Assembly (NCBI GenBank): GCA_049487715.1
Contig: CP150548.1
Coordinates: 186,001-250,000, forward strand
DNA from: Pycnococcus provasolii
Lineage: Eukaryota > Chlorophyta > Pseudoscourfieldiophyceae > Pseudoscourfieldiales
Reading direction: 5' to 3'
DNA length: 64,000 nucleotides
A program made the position numbers and the translations under genes. Below, one piece after another: positions 29,231 through 40,006 of this stretch. The notes below the pieces were generated by a model, which was given only the letters and a program-made list of their open reading frames with translations, did no database searches and had not been told where the DNA came from. The number at the start of each line of letters is the position of its first letter. Position 1 is the first letter of the stretch.

Positions 29231-29802
29231 ACAAAAAGAGTAGAGACAGCGTCGGTGCGCAGCGCAGCGAAAGGGGTTTCTGCTTTGAGAACTCGCATCT
29301 TTTTTCCTTGTGTGAACCTTTCTGTGTCGAAACATAGACGACAACACAAGGAAAAACTTGATAAAATCCGGAATAAAAAGTATGATTGATTATCTGCTGA
29401 GATCCCTCATTCAGTAACGAAGTGTACTTTGCTCTATCCAGCGGTTGTCCATTCACACCATTCACTTTCACCATTCAGCCCATTCACCGGTGCCATTCAC
29501 TTCGCGTTTTTGTACATTGCGCAGGTGATTTCGAAGGTTGTATCACTCTATCAGGGCGCTTTCGTTGGCTCAGTGGGGTCCCGGGTGGTGACTTGTTTTT
29601 GTTGGGTGGGGGGGCAACCGCCACAAAACGGGAATAAAAAAAAAAAAAAAGGGGGAGAAAAATACACACAAAAAAACGCCCCCCAAAAAAAAAAAAAAAA
29701 AATAAAAAAAAAAAAACACCCACACGAAAGAGGGGTTGTGAATGCACGACCGTTGGGAAAAAGTAAAGTACAGTCCGTTACGGAATGAGCGAGCTCAGCC
29801 AT
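29231..29802. other. 3' spacer with long homopolymer runs
   Basis: Between convergent gene ends. Around 29636-29717 there are several A-runs of 13-19 bases interleaved with short G and C runs. Such tracts are slippage- and assembly-prone. No gene is seen. Confidence 0.7.
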
Positions 29803-30340
29803 TCAATTGACGCGACACATGTCGCGCACCTCGTCCATGGTCGCGCGAGCCTCGTCATCCTCATCTTCGCCGCCGTCGCCGCCGACGACACCGCCGCCGC
29901 CGCCGCCGCCGTCATTGCCGCCAGCATCTCCGCCACCCTCGCGCCGGCGCAGCAGGCTTCTGACAACGTCACCACGGGACTGCACGATTGCGCGCAGTAG
30001 TGGCTCGGGCAGTGACAGCAGATTCAGCCCAGCGTCCACACCATCGCCTCCATTCTGCGGTTGATTCGCGATTGCCATCGAGTCTAATATAAGCTCGACT
30101 TCCGTGGTGACGGGTGGACGCCTGTCAACCATCTTCAGAGCTCGGCGCTCCTGCTCGAAAATGTCTTCCGAAACAAGCGGAATGGACGACACGGCTTCGG
30201 CTGCCGAAACGGCAGCCACCATTTCACGATATCGACCGCGTCCCGCACTGCCAGGCTCATCGTCAATGTCAATATCACGGCGACGACGAGAATAGCTGTC
30301 GCGTTCGTCCTCCTCCTCCTCCTCCTCGTCGTCGTCATCA

Positions 30341-30371
<31 letters not shown>

Positions 30372-32821
30372 TACCGACACCACGGCTACCGCGTCCGTTG
30401 TGTCTCTTGTGAGGAGGAAAGTGCACGGACGAGTCGTGCTGGGATGCGGCAGTCGGTGACCACAAAAGAATGTCATCGTCGATGCCAGAGCTCGCAAGCG
30501 TCGCCTCATCCTTTGGATGAAACTGAATGCAATTCACCACCTGGCTGTCAGCAACCATCATACGCAGACGTCGACCCGTGACCGCATCGTACAGCCAGAT
30601 GCGCCCATCGTCGCTGCCGCATGCCACGACGCGATCATCCTGCCCGCAGAACGATGCCTCCTTAATGTCCGTGGCCATATTTTGGTGCCCAATGTACCGG
30701 CCAACCAGACGCGCGCCTCCACTGCTTCTCCAGAAGTTCTCACCAAGCTCACCTGGACCGCAGCGCTCAGCATCTTTCTCCATAATCAACGAGAATCGTG
30801 ACGCATCTTGCGCAGAAACGGATGGCACGTCGTTATACGGATTGAGATGTCGATTTTCTCCTTCTTCCACATCTTCGTCGTCCTCTTCGCTTTCATCGTC
30901 GCCGTCACTGTCGCTCTCCTCCTCTTCCGCGCCATCATCTGCTTCGTCTCTCTCCTCCTCCTCCTCCTCCTCCTCCTCCTCCTCCTCCTCCTTCCTCGTC
31001 ATCATCATAATCCACAGTCGCATCTGCAATTCGACGCGCAATCTGCCAAGCAGCGCCGCCGCCGCCGCCACCACCACCACCTTCGCCATCGCCACCAACG
31101 CGGCTTCTCCGCCGAGCGAGTAACTGCTCAAGCTGAGACTCCAACTTACCCGCCTCCTTGCGATAGAAGTCCGCAACTTCCGCAGAATGGCTGCGCTCGC
31201 ACGATGTAAGCAGGCGACGCACGCTTCGACCCGCGGATTCCTCAGCGCCCATCGAAAGCAGGGCTTCCGAACGCAGACGCTGCGCCTCAAGGTTGTCAGC
31301 GTCCACGCACAGCGCCTCCTCGGCATCGCGGAGCGCCATAGCATCGTCGCCGCACCAGCCGCGCGATAGCAACTTATTTGCACGAGTGCAGAGAGGCAGA
31401 GGATGTGCTTTCCCTCCAACCCTTCCTAGTTCGACGACGTCGTCGAGCAGGCGCAGCAGACGTTCGAGTGGAGCACCGCACATCTGCTGCTGCGACTCAC
31501 CGCGCCGCTCGAGATATCTCTTGTGGTTCGCCTCGTAAACTTTCGCCGTCTCGAGCGCCTCTGCCGCAGCGCGTGGCAGCGTCCCCGCGATGGCGGTCGT
31601 TGATGCTGACGTGTCGAAGGTGACGTCGGGTGTCGTGCTGGCTGACGTGACGTCAAAGGCGTACGCGTGGTCACCGTGGTACGGCGCGACGACACGGCGG
31701 CCATTGCTCGAGAAGTGCACGCCAGTCGCGTACGTGTTGCCAAATCTCACACTTTTTGTGAGGTGAGGCGGAACGAGCGTAAGTGCCGCACGAGCGGCAG
31801 CACCCTCGTAGCCATGATCCAAGCCGCCGACAAATCGCCTGTCGTAGATGCGCACGCTTCCATCGCCGAGCGCAGCGGCGAGTAGCGGTGAACCGAGCGG
31901 ACACGTTGCGATGCCCTTCACCTCCGTCCTTCGCCCGCGCGTGTCATGACACCGCAGGAAGGTGGACGAACGGCAGGCTGCGTCCGTATCCGCTCCGCTC
32001 ACGGGCATCAATCTCATGTCAAATTGCCTGATGGTGCCATCCTCTGAGGCTGACCAGATTAAATTTGGACCAGTCACCTCGCATGCCACGTCCTTGACGC
32101 GTCCTGAGTGCACGTCAAGGTGCACCGTTTCGCACGTAACGTTTGCAGGCGCGTGACTCCTGCTATGCTGCAGTTGCACGTGCTGCTGTCTCTGGTAGAA
32201 TCTTGCCGCTCCTCGTCGAGTCCCGTGCCTCGGTGATCCGTGCCTAGTGGTGGCATCAGCCGCGCCTATCCCGCCGCCGCCGCCGCCGCCGCCATCTGGA
32301 CGTATGCGGTGCACCTTGACGCTCGCGTCGGCAGCTGCGGTGACGACGACGGAGTTGTCCGTGAATGGCAGGATGCGCACGCCGAAGATGTTTCCAGTGT
32401 GCTGCGTGTCGAAATACATGGGTGCGGTGCTTCCTGGAACGCACGGATATGGCCATAGAAAACACGCCGTGTCGTCGGAGCCGGATGCAAGCAGCGTTCC
32501 TTCTCTGTTCCACCGGATACGGTTCACGCACCCCGTGTGTCCTGAGAGTACCGTGGCGAGCGCCATGCGCGTGGACAGAGCTGGCGAGAATCCTGGATTG
32601 AATGGGCCAGAGAAGCCCGCGACGTTCGCCCTTCGTGCGTGGCTGCGCGCCCGTTTGAATGCGCGCGGCGGCGATATGTGGGTTCGTGCGTGCGTGTGCG
32701 GGGAGGATGGCGCAGACGTCATCCCACATGCGTGCCCGGGGGGGACGGTGCTATCATCATCAAGGCTGGTGTCTTCTCGCGGTGGATAAACGTCGCCGAG
32801 GGGATTCCCAGCAGCGTCCAT
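29803..32821 (-). CDS. WDTC1: WDTC1/DCAF9-like WD40-TPR protein, frame change at a GGA run
   Basis: The upstream frame (32821 down to about 30990, ATG 32821) has N-terminal WD40 repeats (LSGHTGCVNRIRWNREGTLL, then ASGSDDTACFLWPY; WSASEDGTIRQFDMRL; GDGSVRIYDRRF) and a TPR-like helix block (CTRANKLLSRGWCGDDAMAL, then RDAEEALCVDADNLEAQRL). The second frame (about 30990 to 29803) has the C-terminal WD40 part: YIGHQNMATDIKEASFCGQD, then ACGSDDGRIWLYD, VVNCIQFHPK and LASSGIDDDILLWSP. Order and motifs match WDTC1/ADIPOSE and plant ASG2, DDB1-CUL4 substrate receptors in which TPRs sit between WD40 halves. The frame moves by +1 inside a GGA/GAG run at 30951-30992. No GT-AG intron fits, so this is a sequencing indel, a real mutation or slippage. 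Long Asp/Glu runs are notable. Confidence 0.85.
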
Positions 32822-33202
32822 TCCAACAGAGAAAAGAGCAAGAGAATTCCAAGAGCAAGAGAGCACACGCCGAAATGGAAATGCGAGAAAACGGCACAAC
32901 GGTGCCGTGCGAGATTCGCACACGCCAAAATGCGAGTGCGACAATGCGAGCACTGGCGAACGAGAATGGATGAGGTGGATGGAGACTTGGAGAGGAGAGG
33001 GAGGGGGAACGCCCCGGGCTCAACAAAGCAGGCCGGCCCCCCACGAAAGGTTTAGTTTATTCCTTTAACTTTTCTGGGGGAACGAAATACCGAGGAGGGG
33101 AGGAGGGGGAAGATTTATGTGTCTGCATGCCGCAGATGTTAAAAACGTTCACGTTCGCATCCCCTCACTCACGGTCAGTTCCGGTAAGCAAGTATAGGTA
33201 GG

Positions 33203-33898
33203 TCAGTTGCTCTTGCACCGCTGCAGCATGTCGAAGTAGTACTGGCAACTGCCCATGTCCCCGTTGTTCGCCTCCAGGCACTGCATAAAAGCCTTCTGCT
33301 GGTTCGAGCACACCTCGGGAGCAGCCTCAGGAGCGGGAGCAGGCTGAGCGCCCTGACGCGGTCCCAGGATTGCGCCCATAGCGCGGTGTCCAACCTCAGA
33401 GCCCGCGCCAATCGCGGCTCCTTGCGCCATCGTGCTCATCATGTTTCCAGCCATGCCCATGAGACCACCGCCTCCACCCTGCTGCCTCTGCTGCGCGGGC
33501 GGCGGTGGGGCACCTGCGCGCTGCATAGGCGGCGGCGGTGACGCGGCGCGGCGCGGCGGTGGCGGAGCTAACAAAGCACCAAAGTTCGTTTCGTTTGTTT
33601 AATCATGTGTATATTTTGATTGTGAGCTGAGGTTATTTTTTTATCATATGCAGCGCACCACCACCACCACAAAGCCTGCGACGCACCACCAAACCCTCAC
33701 TCACGAAATGCAAACGATCCCCACCACGGGACCCACAAAACACCACCTGCCATAAGCCCATAAGACATGAAAGACCACACCACACCACACCACAACAGCA
33801 CACCACTAAACTACCATCTATATAAAATAAAATAACGGAAACAAAAAGCCAAAAGCCAAAAGCAAAGGCAACGTACATCGAGAACGCGAGCGGCCCAT
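33203..33898 (-). CDS. Twin CX9C protein of the CHCHD2/MIX17 family, two exons
   Basis: The coding sequence joins 33877-33898 and 33203-33567 (128 residues). The 22-base first coding exon gives MGRSRSR, then a 309-base intron (GTACGT to TTGTTAG, phase 1). The product matches the family start M-x-R-x-SRS followed by Pro/Ala-rich sequence (SPPPPRRAASPPPPMQRAG), a central hydrophobic Gly/Ala/Met segment (LMGMAGNMMSTMAQGAAIGA) and a C-terminal CHCH domain. The two CX9C motifs are CSNQQKAFMQC and CQYYFDMLQRC. These proteins are imported into the mitochondrial intermembrane space by the MIA40 pathway and act in respiration and stress response. Length is as usual (about 130-150). The exon-1 assignment is strengthened because it recreates the conserved SRSR start. 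Confidence 0.9.
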
Positions 33899-34141
33899 GT
33901 TTGACAAATAAAAAGGGGAGTGACGTCGAATAAAATGGCGAAAAGTAGTCTGGACACCCCTTCCTTCGAGAGCATTCTGGTCGGGAGTTCAGGTCGGGCC
34001 CCCGGAGGGAAGGGATCCCTTTCGTTTGGGGGTTTCGTTTCGGGGTTTCCCTCTCAATCATGCCTACCGGATTTTCTAGTTGTTTTCGGGATAACGTTTT
34101 CAGATACGGTTGTCCCTTTGTTGTTTTATTTTTTTTATAAC

Positions 34142-35263
34142 ATGCACGCCCACATGCATGCCTTTTGTTTTGCGCACCCTTCATCTTCCCTTCCTCGAGG
34201 GTCCTCTCGTTCGCTAAAGCTTCGCACGACTCCCAGGGGACGAGTCGCAACGCACTCGTCGTCTCATCGGCACTTGTGCAGGACGTCTCAGCGCCCTTCT
34301 CTTGCCACTTCAGCTATGGCGGCCGCCGACTTTGCTGGGGACATGCGCCGCGATCTGCTCGTGTGCGGTGGAGGAGGCGTGCTCGGACGCCTCATCATAC
34401 AGAAGTGGAAGGACGAATTCCCGCAGGCGAGAATCGTCGCGCAAACCAAGTCGACAAACAACCACGACGAACTGCAAAGTACTCTCGGATGTGAAACGAG
34501 GGTGACGCCAGGCGCGATCGTGACGTCAAACCAAGAAAAGTTCCCCTTCGTCGTTTTCTGCGCGCCGCCGTCCAAGACGGACGACTATGCCGACGAGGTG
34601 GACCGTGCTGGGCAGATGTGGGATGCGACCGGCACTATGCTCTTCACGAGCTCGACAGGCGTTTACGAGGACACAAACGGAGAGGAGGTTGACGAAGACG
34701 GCGACGTCAAAAGCGTGAAGAAAGCTGAAGAACAGGGCGTCGAACTTCCCGAATCTACCAAAAAACTGCTTGGCGCGGAGTCGAAAACACTTAGACACGG
34801 AGGATGCGCGCTGCGACTCAGTGGACTGTACCACAGCTGGCGAGGACCGCACACGTTCTGGATGCAGGCGGGCGAGTCCAAAACAAATCCAAACGCCGTC
34901 GTGAACATGATTCACTACGAGGATGCTGCCAGTCTCGCGGTTGCAATTCTGAAGGGAGACGGCATCGACGGGTACTACAGAGCGCGCGAATTCGTTGGCG
35001 TAGAGGACCAGTCGGCGAGCAGGAAGGACATGATGGATGCCGTCGCGCGATGCGCACGATACGAAGGGAAGGGATGCACATTCACGGGCGACGCGAATGG
35101 CAGCGTGGGCAAAATCATGCGCATGAAGAACACCAAGGAAATGGTTGGCGACTTCTGGCAGCCAAAGTACAACAAAGGATTCGTTGCATTTATGGACGAC
35201 GGTGCCAACGACACCTTTGCGGATGCTGGTCCACCTGAGAATGTCGGTCGCGGGCATGGCTAA
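34142..35263 (+). CDS. NAD(P)-binding Rossmann-fold protein, probably plastid-targeted
   Basis: 373 residues from ATG at 34142. The first 55-60 residues are rich in Ser, Arg and Thr and lack acids (LPRGSSRSLKLRTTPRGR), like a chloroplast transit peptide. The dinucleotide loop follows: DLLVCGGGGVLGRLIIQKW. Next come an extended-SDR-like TMLFTSSTGVYEDTNGEEVD (a SS-TGVY motif as in epimerase/dehydratase relatives), HGGCALRLSGLYHSWRGPH and VVNMIHYEDAASLAVAILKG, a typical substrate-binding and I-H-x-x-D block of NAD-dependent epimerases. The canonical YxxxK is not obvious after the TGVY segment, so catalysis is uncertain. Plants have similar uncharacterised plastid proteins. The upstream open frame to 33920 is GC-poor and not preferred. 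Confidence 0.82.
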   Translation: MHAHMHAFCFAHPSSSLPRGSSRSLKLRTTPRGRVATHSSSHRHLCRTSQRPSLATSAMAAADFAGDMRRDLLVCGGGGVLGRLIIQKWKDEFPQARIVAQTKSTNNHDELQSTLGCETRVTPGAIVTSNQEKFPFVVFCAPPSKTDDYADEVDRAGQMWDATGTMLFTSSTGVYEDTNGEEVDEDGDVKSVKKAEEQGVELPESTKKLLGAESKTLRHGGCALRLSGLYHSWRGPHTFWMQAGESKTNPNAVVNMIHYEDAASLAVAILKGDGIDGYYRAREFVGVEDQSASRKDMMDAVARCARYEGKGCTFTGDANGSVGKIMRMKNTKEMVGDFWQPKYNKGFVAFMDDGANDTFADAGPPENVGRGHG

Positions 35264-35352
35264 AATCAGAAACGAAACGAAACTGCGAAAAAGACAATCT
35301 TTTCTTATTTGTAACAAGAATGATTTTGACAAGAAAAAACAACTGTCTTACA

Positions 35353-37695
35353 CTACGATGGATTTTTGTAATTCAACAATTTCGACGCAAGCTCGAGGGT
35401 ATTCATCAATCGCTGCGCTTGATCATCTTTGCTTTGCGGCGGTGCCATCGAGGTGGGAGGAGGTGCCATTGCACTGCTGGACGGCGGCGGTGCAGCCGCA
35501 GCCAGTCCGGCGGCACCTTCGGGAGGAAGCACCGCAAGCAGGTTGTCTGTACTTGACGGCAGCCCAAGCGCATTCAGCACATCCGACGCGGGAGGGAGAA
35601 TGAAGATGACTCGTTCTTGGTCAGCTCTGCTTTGACCCATTCGCAGTGGTGCGGAGGAAGCCACGCGCACGACGCCGGCGATGGCGCGCTCCATCAGGCT
35701 ATACGCAAATGTGCTGTACGCAGAAAGACCGTCGCGGTCCTTCGCCTTGACGTGCATCACGGTTGGAGTCATCGGCGGGTGGCCTGAATCGCCTCGCCTC
35801 CAGCGCTGCAGCAACGTCTCGACGGACGACCAGGGCATGCGTGACGCGCAGTCGAGGCTCAGAAGCGAAGGAGACATCACGCTGCGCGCAGCGTGTGGAA
35901 CGTCGGAAATGAGGACGTCACAGACTAGCTCGCCAGACTTGGTGAGCTTGCCGGTCCATTGACCTTCTTGTGTTGGTTGGACGACGGTTGGCGGCGGCAT
36001 GGGCGGCGGCGGCATCGATGGTGCCGGCGGGTACCCTGAAGCTGCTGGCGCAGGTGGCGGCGCCGGCGCCGCAGGCGCCGCGGCATATGGTGGCCGAGCA
36101 TGCATCGGCGGTGGCATGCCGTGAGGAGGTCCACCAACGTTCGATGGCGTCATGTGATGCGCCGCCGGTGGTTGGTGTGGTGCATACGTTGCTGGTGGCG
36201 GATGTCCACCGCCATGCGGAGGAGGATGCATCCCGCCGTGCTGCATCGGTGGCATGTGGAGTGACGGCGGCGGTGGGCCGCCATGAGGCATGCCGTGCGG
36301 TGGTGGTGGACCACCCATACGCTGCTGACCATGGTGCATCTGCTGCTGCTTCTGCGGTGGCTGGAGGTCGTGGAGGTCCGCCTCGTTCGTTTTCGAAAAC
36401 TCTATCCTGATCTTCGGGTCGTTGAAGAGTGGGTATCGACGGAAAGCTCGCAGCGCCTCTTCGGCGCACTTTGTGTCAGCGAAGTGCACGAAAGCGACGC
36501 TCTTTCCCGAGAGCGTGCGAATGAGGCGGATCGGGCCGAACGAACTCATCGCCGCGCTAAGTTCCTGCTCTGTCGCGCACCTACCAAATGGGAACATGAC
36601 GTACAGAACGGGACTGGGAGGTGCCTTGAGGACGCCTCCCTTTCCTCCACCGCCGCCGCCGCCGTCGTCGCGCTGTCTCTTCGATCCAGCTAGGTGTGTG
36701 TTTGCCGGCGTGAAGGTGTTGGCGGCGTCACCAGGTCGTATGAGGTTCGCGCGCTCCATGGGCTCCTCGCGCGCGTACTGCACGATAAAGTCAAACTCTC
36801 CCTGCTGCAGGCTAACTTTCGTCGTTTTCGCCTTGACCAACAGTTCCTTGGCGTCTTCGAGGCGCTTGAGGACCACCACAGCTCGGAGTGTCCAAGGTGG
36901 CTCCTCGGTAGGCGCTCCAGGACCTTTGCACGGGACGAGCACCGGCTGGCGGTTTTTGCAGACTGGCGCAGCCACTTCGCAGTACTCCACCGCACCTTTT
37001 CCCAGTCCAAACTGGTCTTCGAGAATGGTGACGAGTCGTGGTGCGTTGGTTTCGGAAACAGGGAAGGAGTCGCACGCGACGGTCACCTGGCGGAGAGGGT
37101 GCTCGCCCTTGGCAAACTCCACCTTGAGTCTCTGCGGGTCACCTACACGTCCAATGTCCAGACCGTCCATCTCTCCGATTCCTCGACCGGCACGCTATGT
37201 GTGTATAACAATAAGAGCAAAAAAGGAAAAATAGGTAGTGGTGTAGGGTGTGTATATATATATGTGTGTGTATGTTTTTTCGTGTGTGTGTTGATGATGA
37301 TCGTGGTTAGCGCGTGCAGCAAGCTCACTTTTGTTTTTTGGTTTTTGTTTCAGGGAGATGTGGATTTTGGGCAACAGAGATCGATTCGATTCGTGCGAGG
37401 GCGTACGGTACGTTCCTCCCCAACAGTACAGTACGGTGTAAACGTGGAGGAAAACCCCTCCACCTAAGTAACGACGTAAAGGGCAGACCGAACAAAGACA
37501 TACCGTGGCAGCGACAAAGCAGAAAGGTTTATCTCTCACAGCACATATGTCCATGACGGAAGCTTCTCCACTAAGTTTGAAGAGTTCACGGAGTTGCGTT
37601 AGGTTGGCGCGTCGTCCGGCGTTGCCTATGAACATGACTGTGACAGGAGGTGGCACTGCTGAGAACGACACTAAAGTTGACACGGACGGGTCCAT
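35353..37695 (-). CDS. SPEN-like protein with RRM and SPOC-like domain, two exons
   Basis: The coding sequence joins 37504-37695 and 35353-37194 (677 residues). Splicing (GTATGT to CACATAG, phase 0) rebuilds a complete first RRM: VTVMFIGNAGRRANLTQLRE, then FCFVAAT joined to RAGRGIGEMDGLDIGRVGDP and LKVEFAKGE. A divergent middle region (about 90-210) may be a second RRM-like fold. A clear RRM follows at about 260-340 (VLYVMFPFGRCATEQELSAA, then SVAFVHFADTKCAEEALRAF). A Pro/His/Gly-rich linker (about 350-460) leads to a C-terminal SPOC-like domain (WTGKLTKSGELVCDVLISDV, then VIFILPPASD). SPEN/FPA proteins control RNA 3'-end choice, splicing or silencing in the nucleus. The tail ends LELASKLLNYKNPS. 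The splice is strongly supported because neither exon alone has a complete RRM1. Confidence 0.88.
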
Positions 37696-38376
37696 GATAT
37701 GTGTATATGACGCCACTAAAGGAAATAATGACGAGGCAGGATGCCGGCGGCTTCGGTGGCAGCGCAAAGCAAAGCAAAGCAGGGTGAACTCCTCCTCCCC
37801 CCCCCCCCCCCAAACCTGGAGGGACCTGGAGGGACCTGGTAGGGTAGGTGGGGGGCACCCGGGGATTCGGGGAAGTCCAAGGGGGACCGGATTCAAGACG
37901 GCACGCAGGCAGACTGACTGACAAAGGAAAGGGATAACCTAAAACTTTAAAGGGAAGGAAAAACCTACCCTAGTCCTTACGATAAGGGAAACCCCGAACC
38001 TCTACGATAACCCTAATCGGCTTTGTTTAATCGGCTAAATCCCCGGGATTCGTTCGGCCCTTCCCGTATTTGCCACACAACAGGTTCCCCTAGGGTTAGG
38101 GTTAGGGTAGGGTACTTACAGTCAGACTTTTTCGTGGGTTTCCCTTACTGTACTGTACCTTGTACCTTGTAACGCTCCTTACATCACATGCAGTTGTCTA
38201 ACATTGATCTTTTCCCAAGCATGATTCCTGCCTTAAGCTTGAGTCCTTCATCACCTCTTGAGCTTGAGTGCTTCTCAGATTTATCTTAGTTTGTTTCGCT
38301 TGAACTCATTATTTTGAGTCAATCGTAGCCTTTTTTTGGCCTTTGAAGTCTCTTAACAGGTGTTAGTTACTCAAGT
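37696..38376. other. Divergent upstream region of SPEN-like and CobW-like genes
   Basis: About 680 bases with a C-run near 37798-37812, a telomere-like cluster at 38092-38112 and two overlapping TACTGTAC motifs at 38146-38158. AT-rich from 38160 to the start codon. No gene is seen. Confidence 0.6.
38092..38112. promoter_or_regulatory. TTAGGG cluster upstream of the CobW-like gene
   Basis: TAGGGTTAGGGTTAGGGTAG, about 280 bases before the CobW-like ATG and about 400 bases before the SPEN-like ATG. Confidence 0.5.
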
Positions 38377-39885
38377 ATGCCGCAGGGCAAGTCTCTGTCG
38401 CCTGCGCCTAGGCAACGCAAGGTGGTGGGTTCCTCTGGTGGTTCTCAGAAAAAGTCATCATCATCAGCAGCAGCAGCGGGAGTTTTACATGACGATCTGT
38501 TGTCGCCGTCCGCGCGTGCGCCGGCCGGAGCTGACGCACTTGATTCCACGGAGGAGGAGGAGCCTGAAACGCGTATACCTGTCACCGTAATCAGCGGATT
38601 CATGGGAAGCGGGAAAACCACACTCGTCAGACAACTCGTGACGAACGCTGGAAAGCACAAACGATTCGGACTCGTCGAGATCGAGGAAACGCAAGTTCGA
38701 GCGGGAATCACCGCGGAGGAAGAGCTGAGAAAACTCGCGGGAGGACTTGGCGACTCCAACACGCTCGTCGCCGCTGTCGACACGGAACGAGGGGCGTTCG
38801 ACTCCAAGCTTGGCGTCAACGCCGCTTGCGAATTCAGCATGGGAAACAAGTGCGTCGAAGCCACCGCCGAACTTCTGCGCGACGTCGATAAGAGAGGGGG
38901 GATCAACCACCTTATCGTGGAGACGGCGGGACTTGGCGACCCGCTGCACACCGTTAGGCTCGAGGCGGACGCTCTCGGAGAAAGGCTGTACATCGACGGC
39001 GTCGTCGCTGTCGTCGACTCGAGAAACGGGAAGAAGTTTGGAAACTCGCGCATGATGCAGGTGCAGCTCGCCGCCGCGGACGTCATCGTGTTGAATAAGA
39101 TGGACATCTCAGACCCGGGCGACGTCGCGTTCCTGGAGAAGCTCATCGCGCAGCTCAATCCCACCGCGAAGCTCGTCAAGACGTCCAACTCGTTTGTCAA
39201 ACCAAGTGAAGTGCTGGAAATTCGATCCGAGACGGTCATCGAGAGGCTGTGCGACCTCGCGAAGAAGCTCGATCGCCGTGGGAAGAAGGTCGATCGGTGC
39301 TTCCGAACGCAATGCTTCGAGGGCCCTGGCGAGATGACGCTCGACAGCTTCAACGAGTGGTACGACGACTTCTCGGGAACAAATCTTGAGGATCGAAGCG
39401 GCATCTACCGTGCGAAAGGCGTGTTGAACTTGCGCGGTGAGCCGAGGCGGCACATCTTCCAGATCTGCTCGGGCAACAAGGAGTTCGTTCCCCTAGATCC
39501 TTGGCAGCCTGGCGAGAAGCGGATAAATCGAATCGTCTTCACGTCCTTCCTGCACAGCAAGCGCCTTTCGTTCATCACGATGAAAGATGCGGAGGGTAAC
39601 GAAGTGAGGTTTCGTGACAGCGAGGAGCTTCGCTTCGAGGAGGGGTGCGAGCAGTGGCGGAAGCGTGAGGATGAAGCTTGGGCAAAACTGCCAATCAAGC
39701 TGTTCCTGTTCAGCCTTCTCTTCATACTGCTCTTCCCGCCGTTCCCGATTGCGGTGGCATTGTATGGCATCTTCCGCGAGCTTCCAAAGTACAAGGAGGT
39801 GAGAAAACAGGCGATGGCATGGCGGGTGGAGAATGTGGACCACTGGAGGAGAAGAATGTGGACCTACGAGGAGGAGGACCACTGA
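38377..39885 (+). CDS. CobW/COG0523-like GTPase with C-terminal membrane segment
   Basis: 502 residues from ATG at 38377. After a Ser/Ala-rich N-terminal 65 residues comes the G3E GTPase core: Walker A VISGFMGSGKTTLVRQLV, the Mg/Walker B region INHLIVETAGLGDPLHTV, and the base-recognition motif NKMD (DVIVLNKMDISD). The C-terminal CobW_C-like part is present (HIFQICSGNKEFVPLDPWQP, then RINRIVFTSFLHSKRL). COG0523 proteins are metal chaperones. Most carry a CxCC metal motif after the second strand; here the corresponding stretch reads CEFSMGNKC and has no CxCC. Near the end there is a strong hydrophobic segment (KLFLFSLLFILLFPPFPIAV, about residues 445-470) with a basic tail, so the protein may be membrane-anchored, which is unusual. 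The region matches plant and algal relatives only in general outline. Metal and partner are unknown. Confidence 0.87.
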   Translation: MPQGKSLSPAPRQRKVVGSSGGSQKKSSSSAAAAGVLHDDLLSPSARAPAGADALDSTEEEEPETRIPVTVISGFMGSGKTTLVRQLVTNAGKHKRFGLVEIEETQVRAGITAEEELRKLAGGLGDSNTLVAAVDTERGAFDSKLGVNAACEFSMGNKCVEATAELLRDVDKRGGINHLIVETAGLGDPLHTVRLEADALGERLYIDGVVAVVDSRNGKKFGNSRMMQVQLAAADVIVLNKMDISDPGDVAFLEKLIAQLNPTAKLVKTSNSFVKPSEVLEIRSETVIERLCDLAKKLDRRGKKVDRCFRTQCFEGPGEMTLDSFNEWYDDFSGTNLEDRSGIYRAKGVLNLRGEPRRHIFQICSGNKEFVPLDPWQPGEKRINRIVFTSFLHSKRLSFITMKDAEGNEVRFRDSEELRFEEGCEQWRKREDEAWAKLPIKLFLFSLLFILLFPPFPIAVALYGIFRELPKYKEVRKQAMAWRVENVDHWRRRMWTYEEEDH

Positions 39886-40006
39886 CACACTGACTACGCA
39901 CGCGCCTGATGATTTCCGTACTTTGGATAGCAACAGAGAACAACAGTAAATAAAGATAATAAAGTATTTATTTCATTTATCATATAATAGGTATGAGAAA
40001 ATATTG

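Noticed and set aside
30951-30992. Euplotes-style frameshifting at a stop codon
   Set aside because: In none of the four cases does the shift occur at the stop of the first frame; the shift sites are upstream by tens to hundreds of bases.
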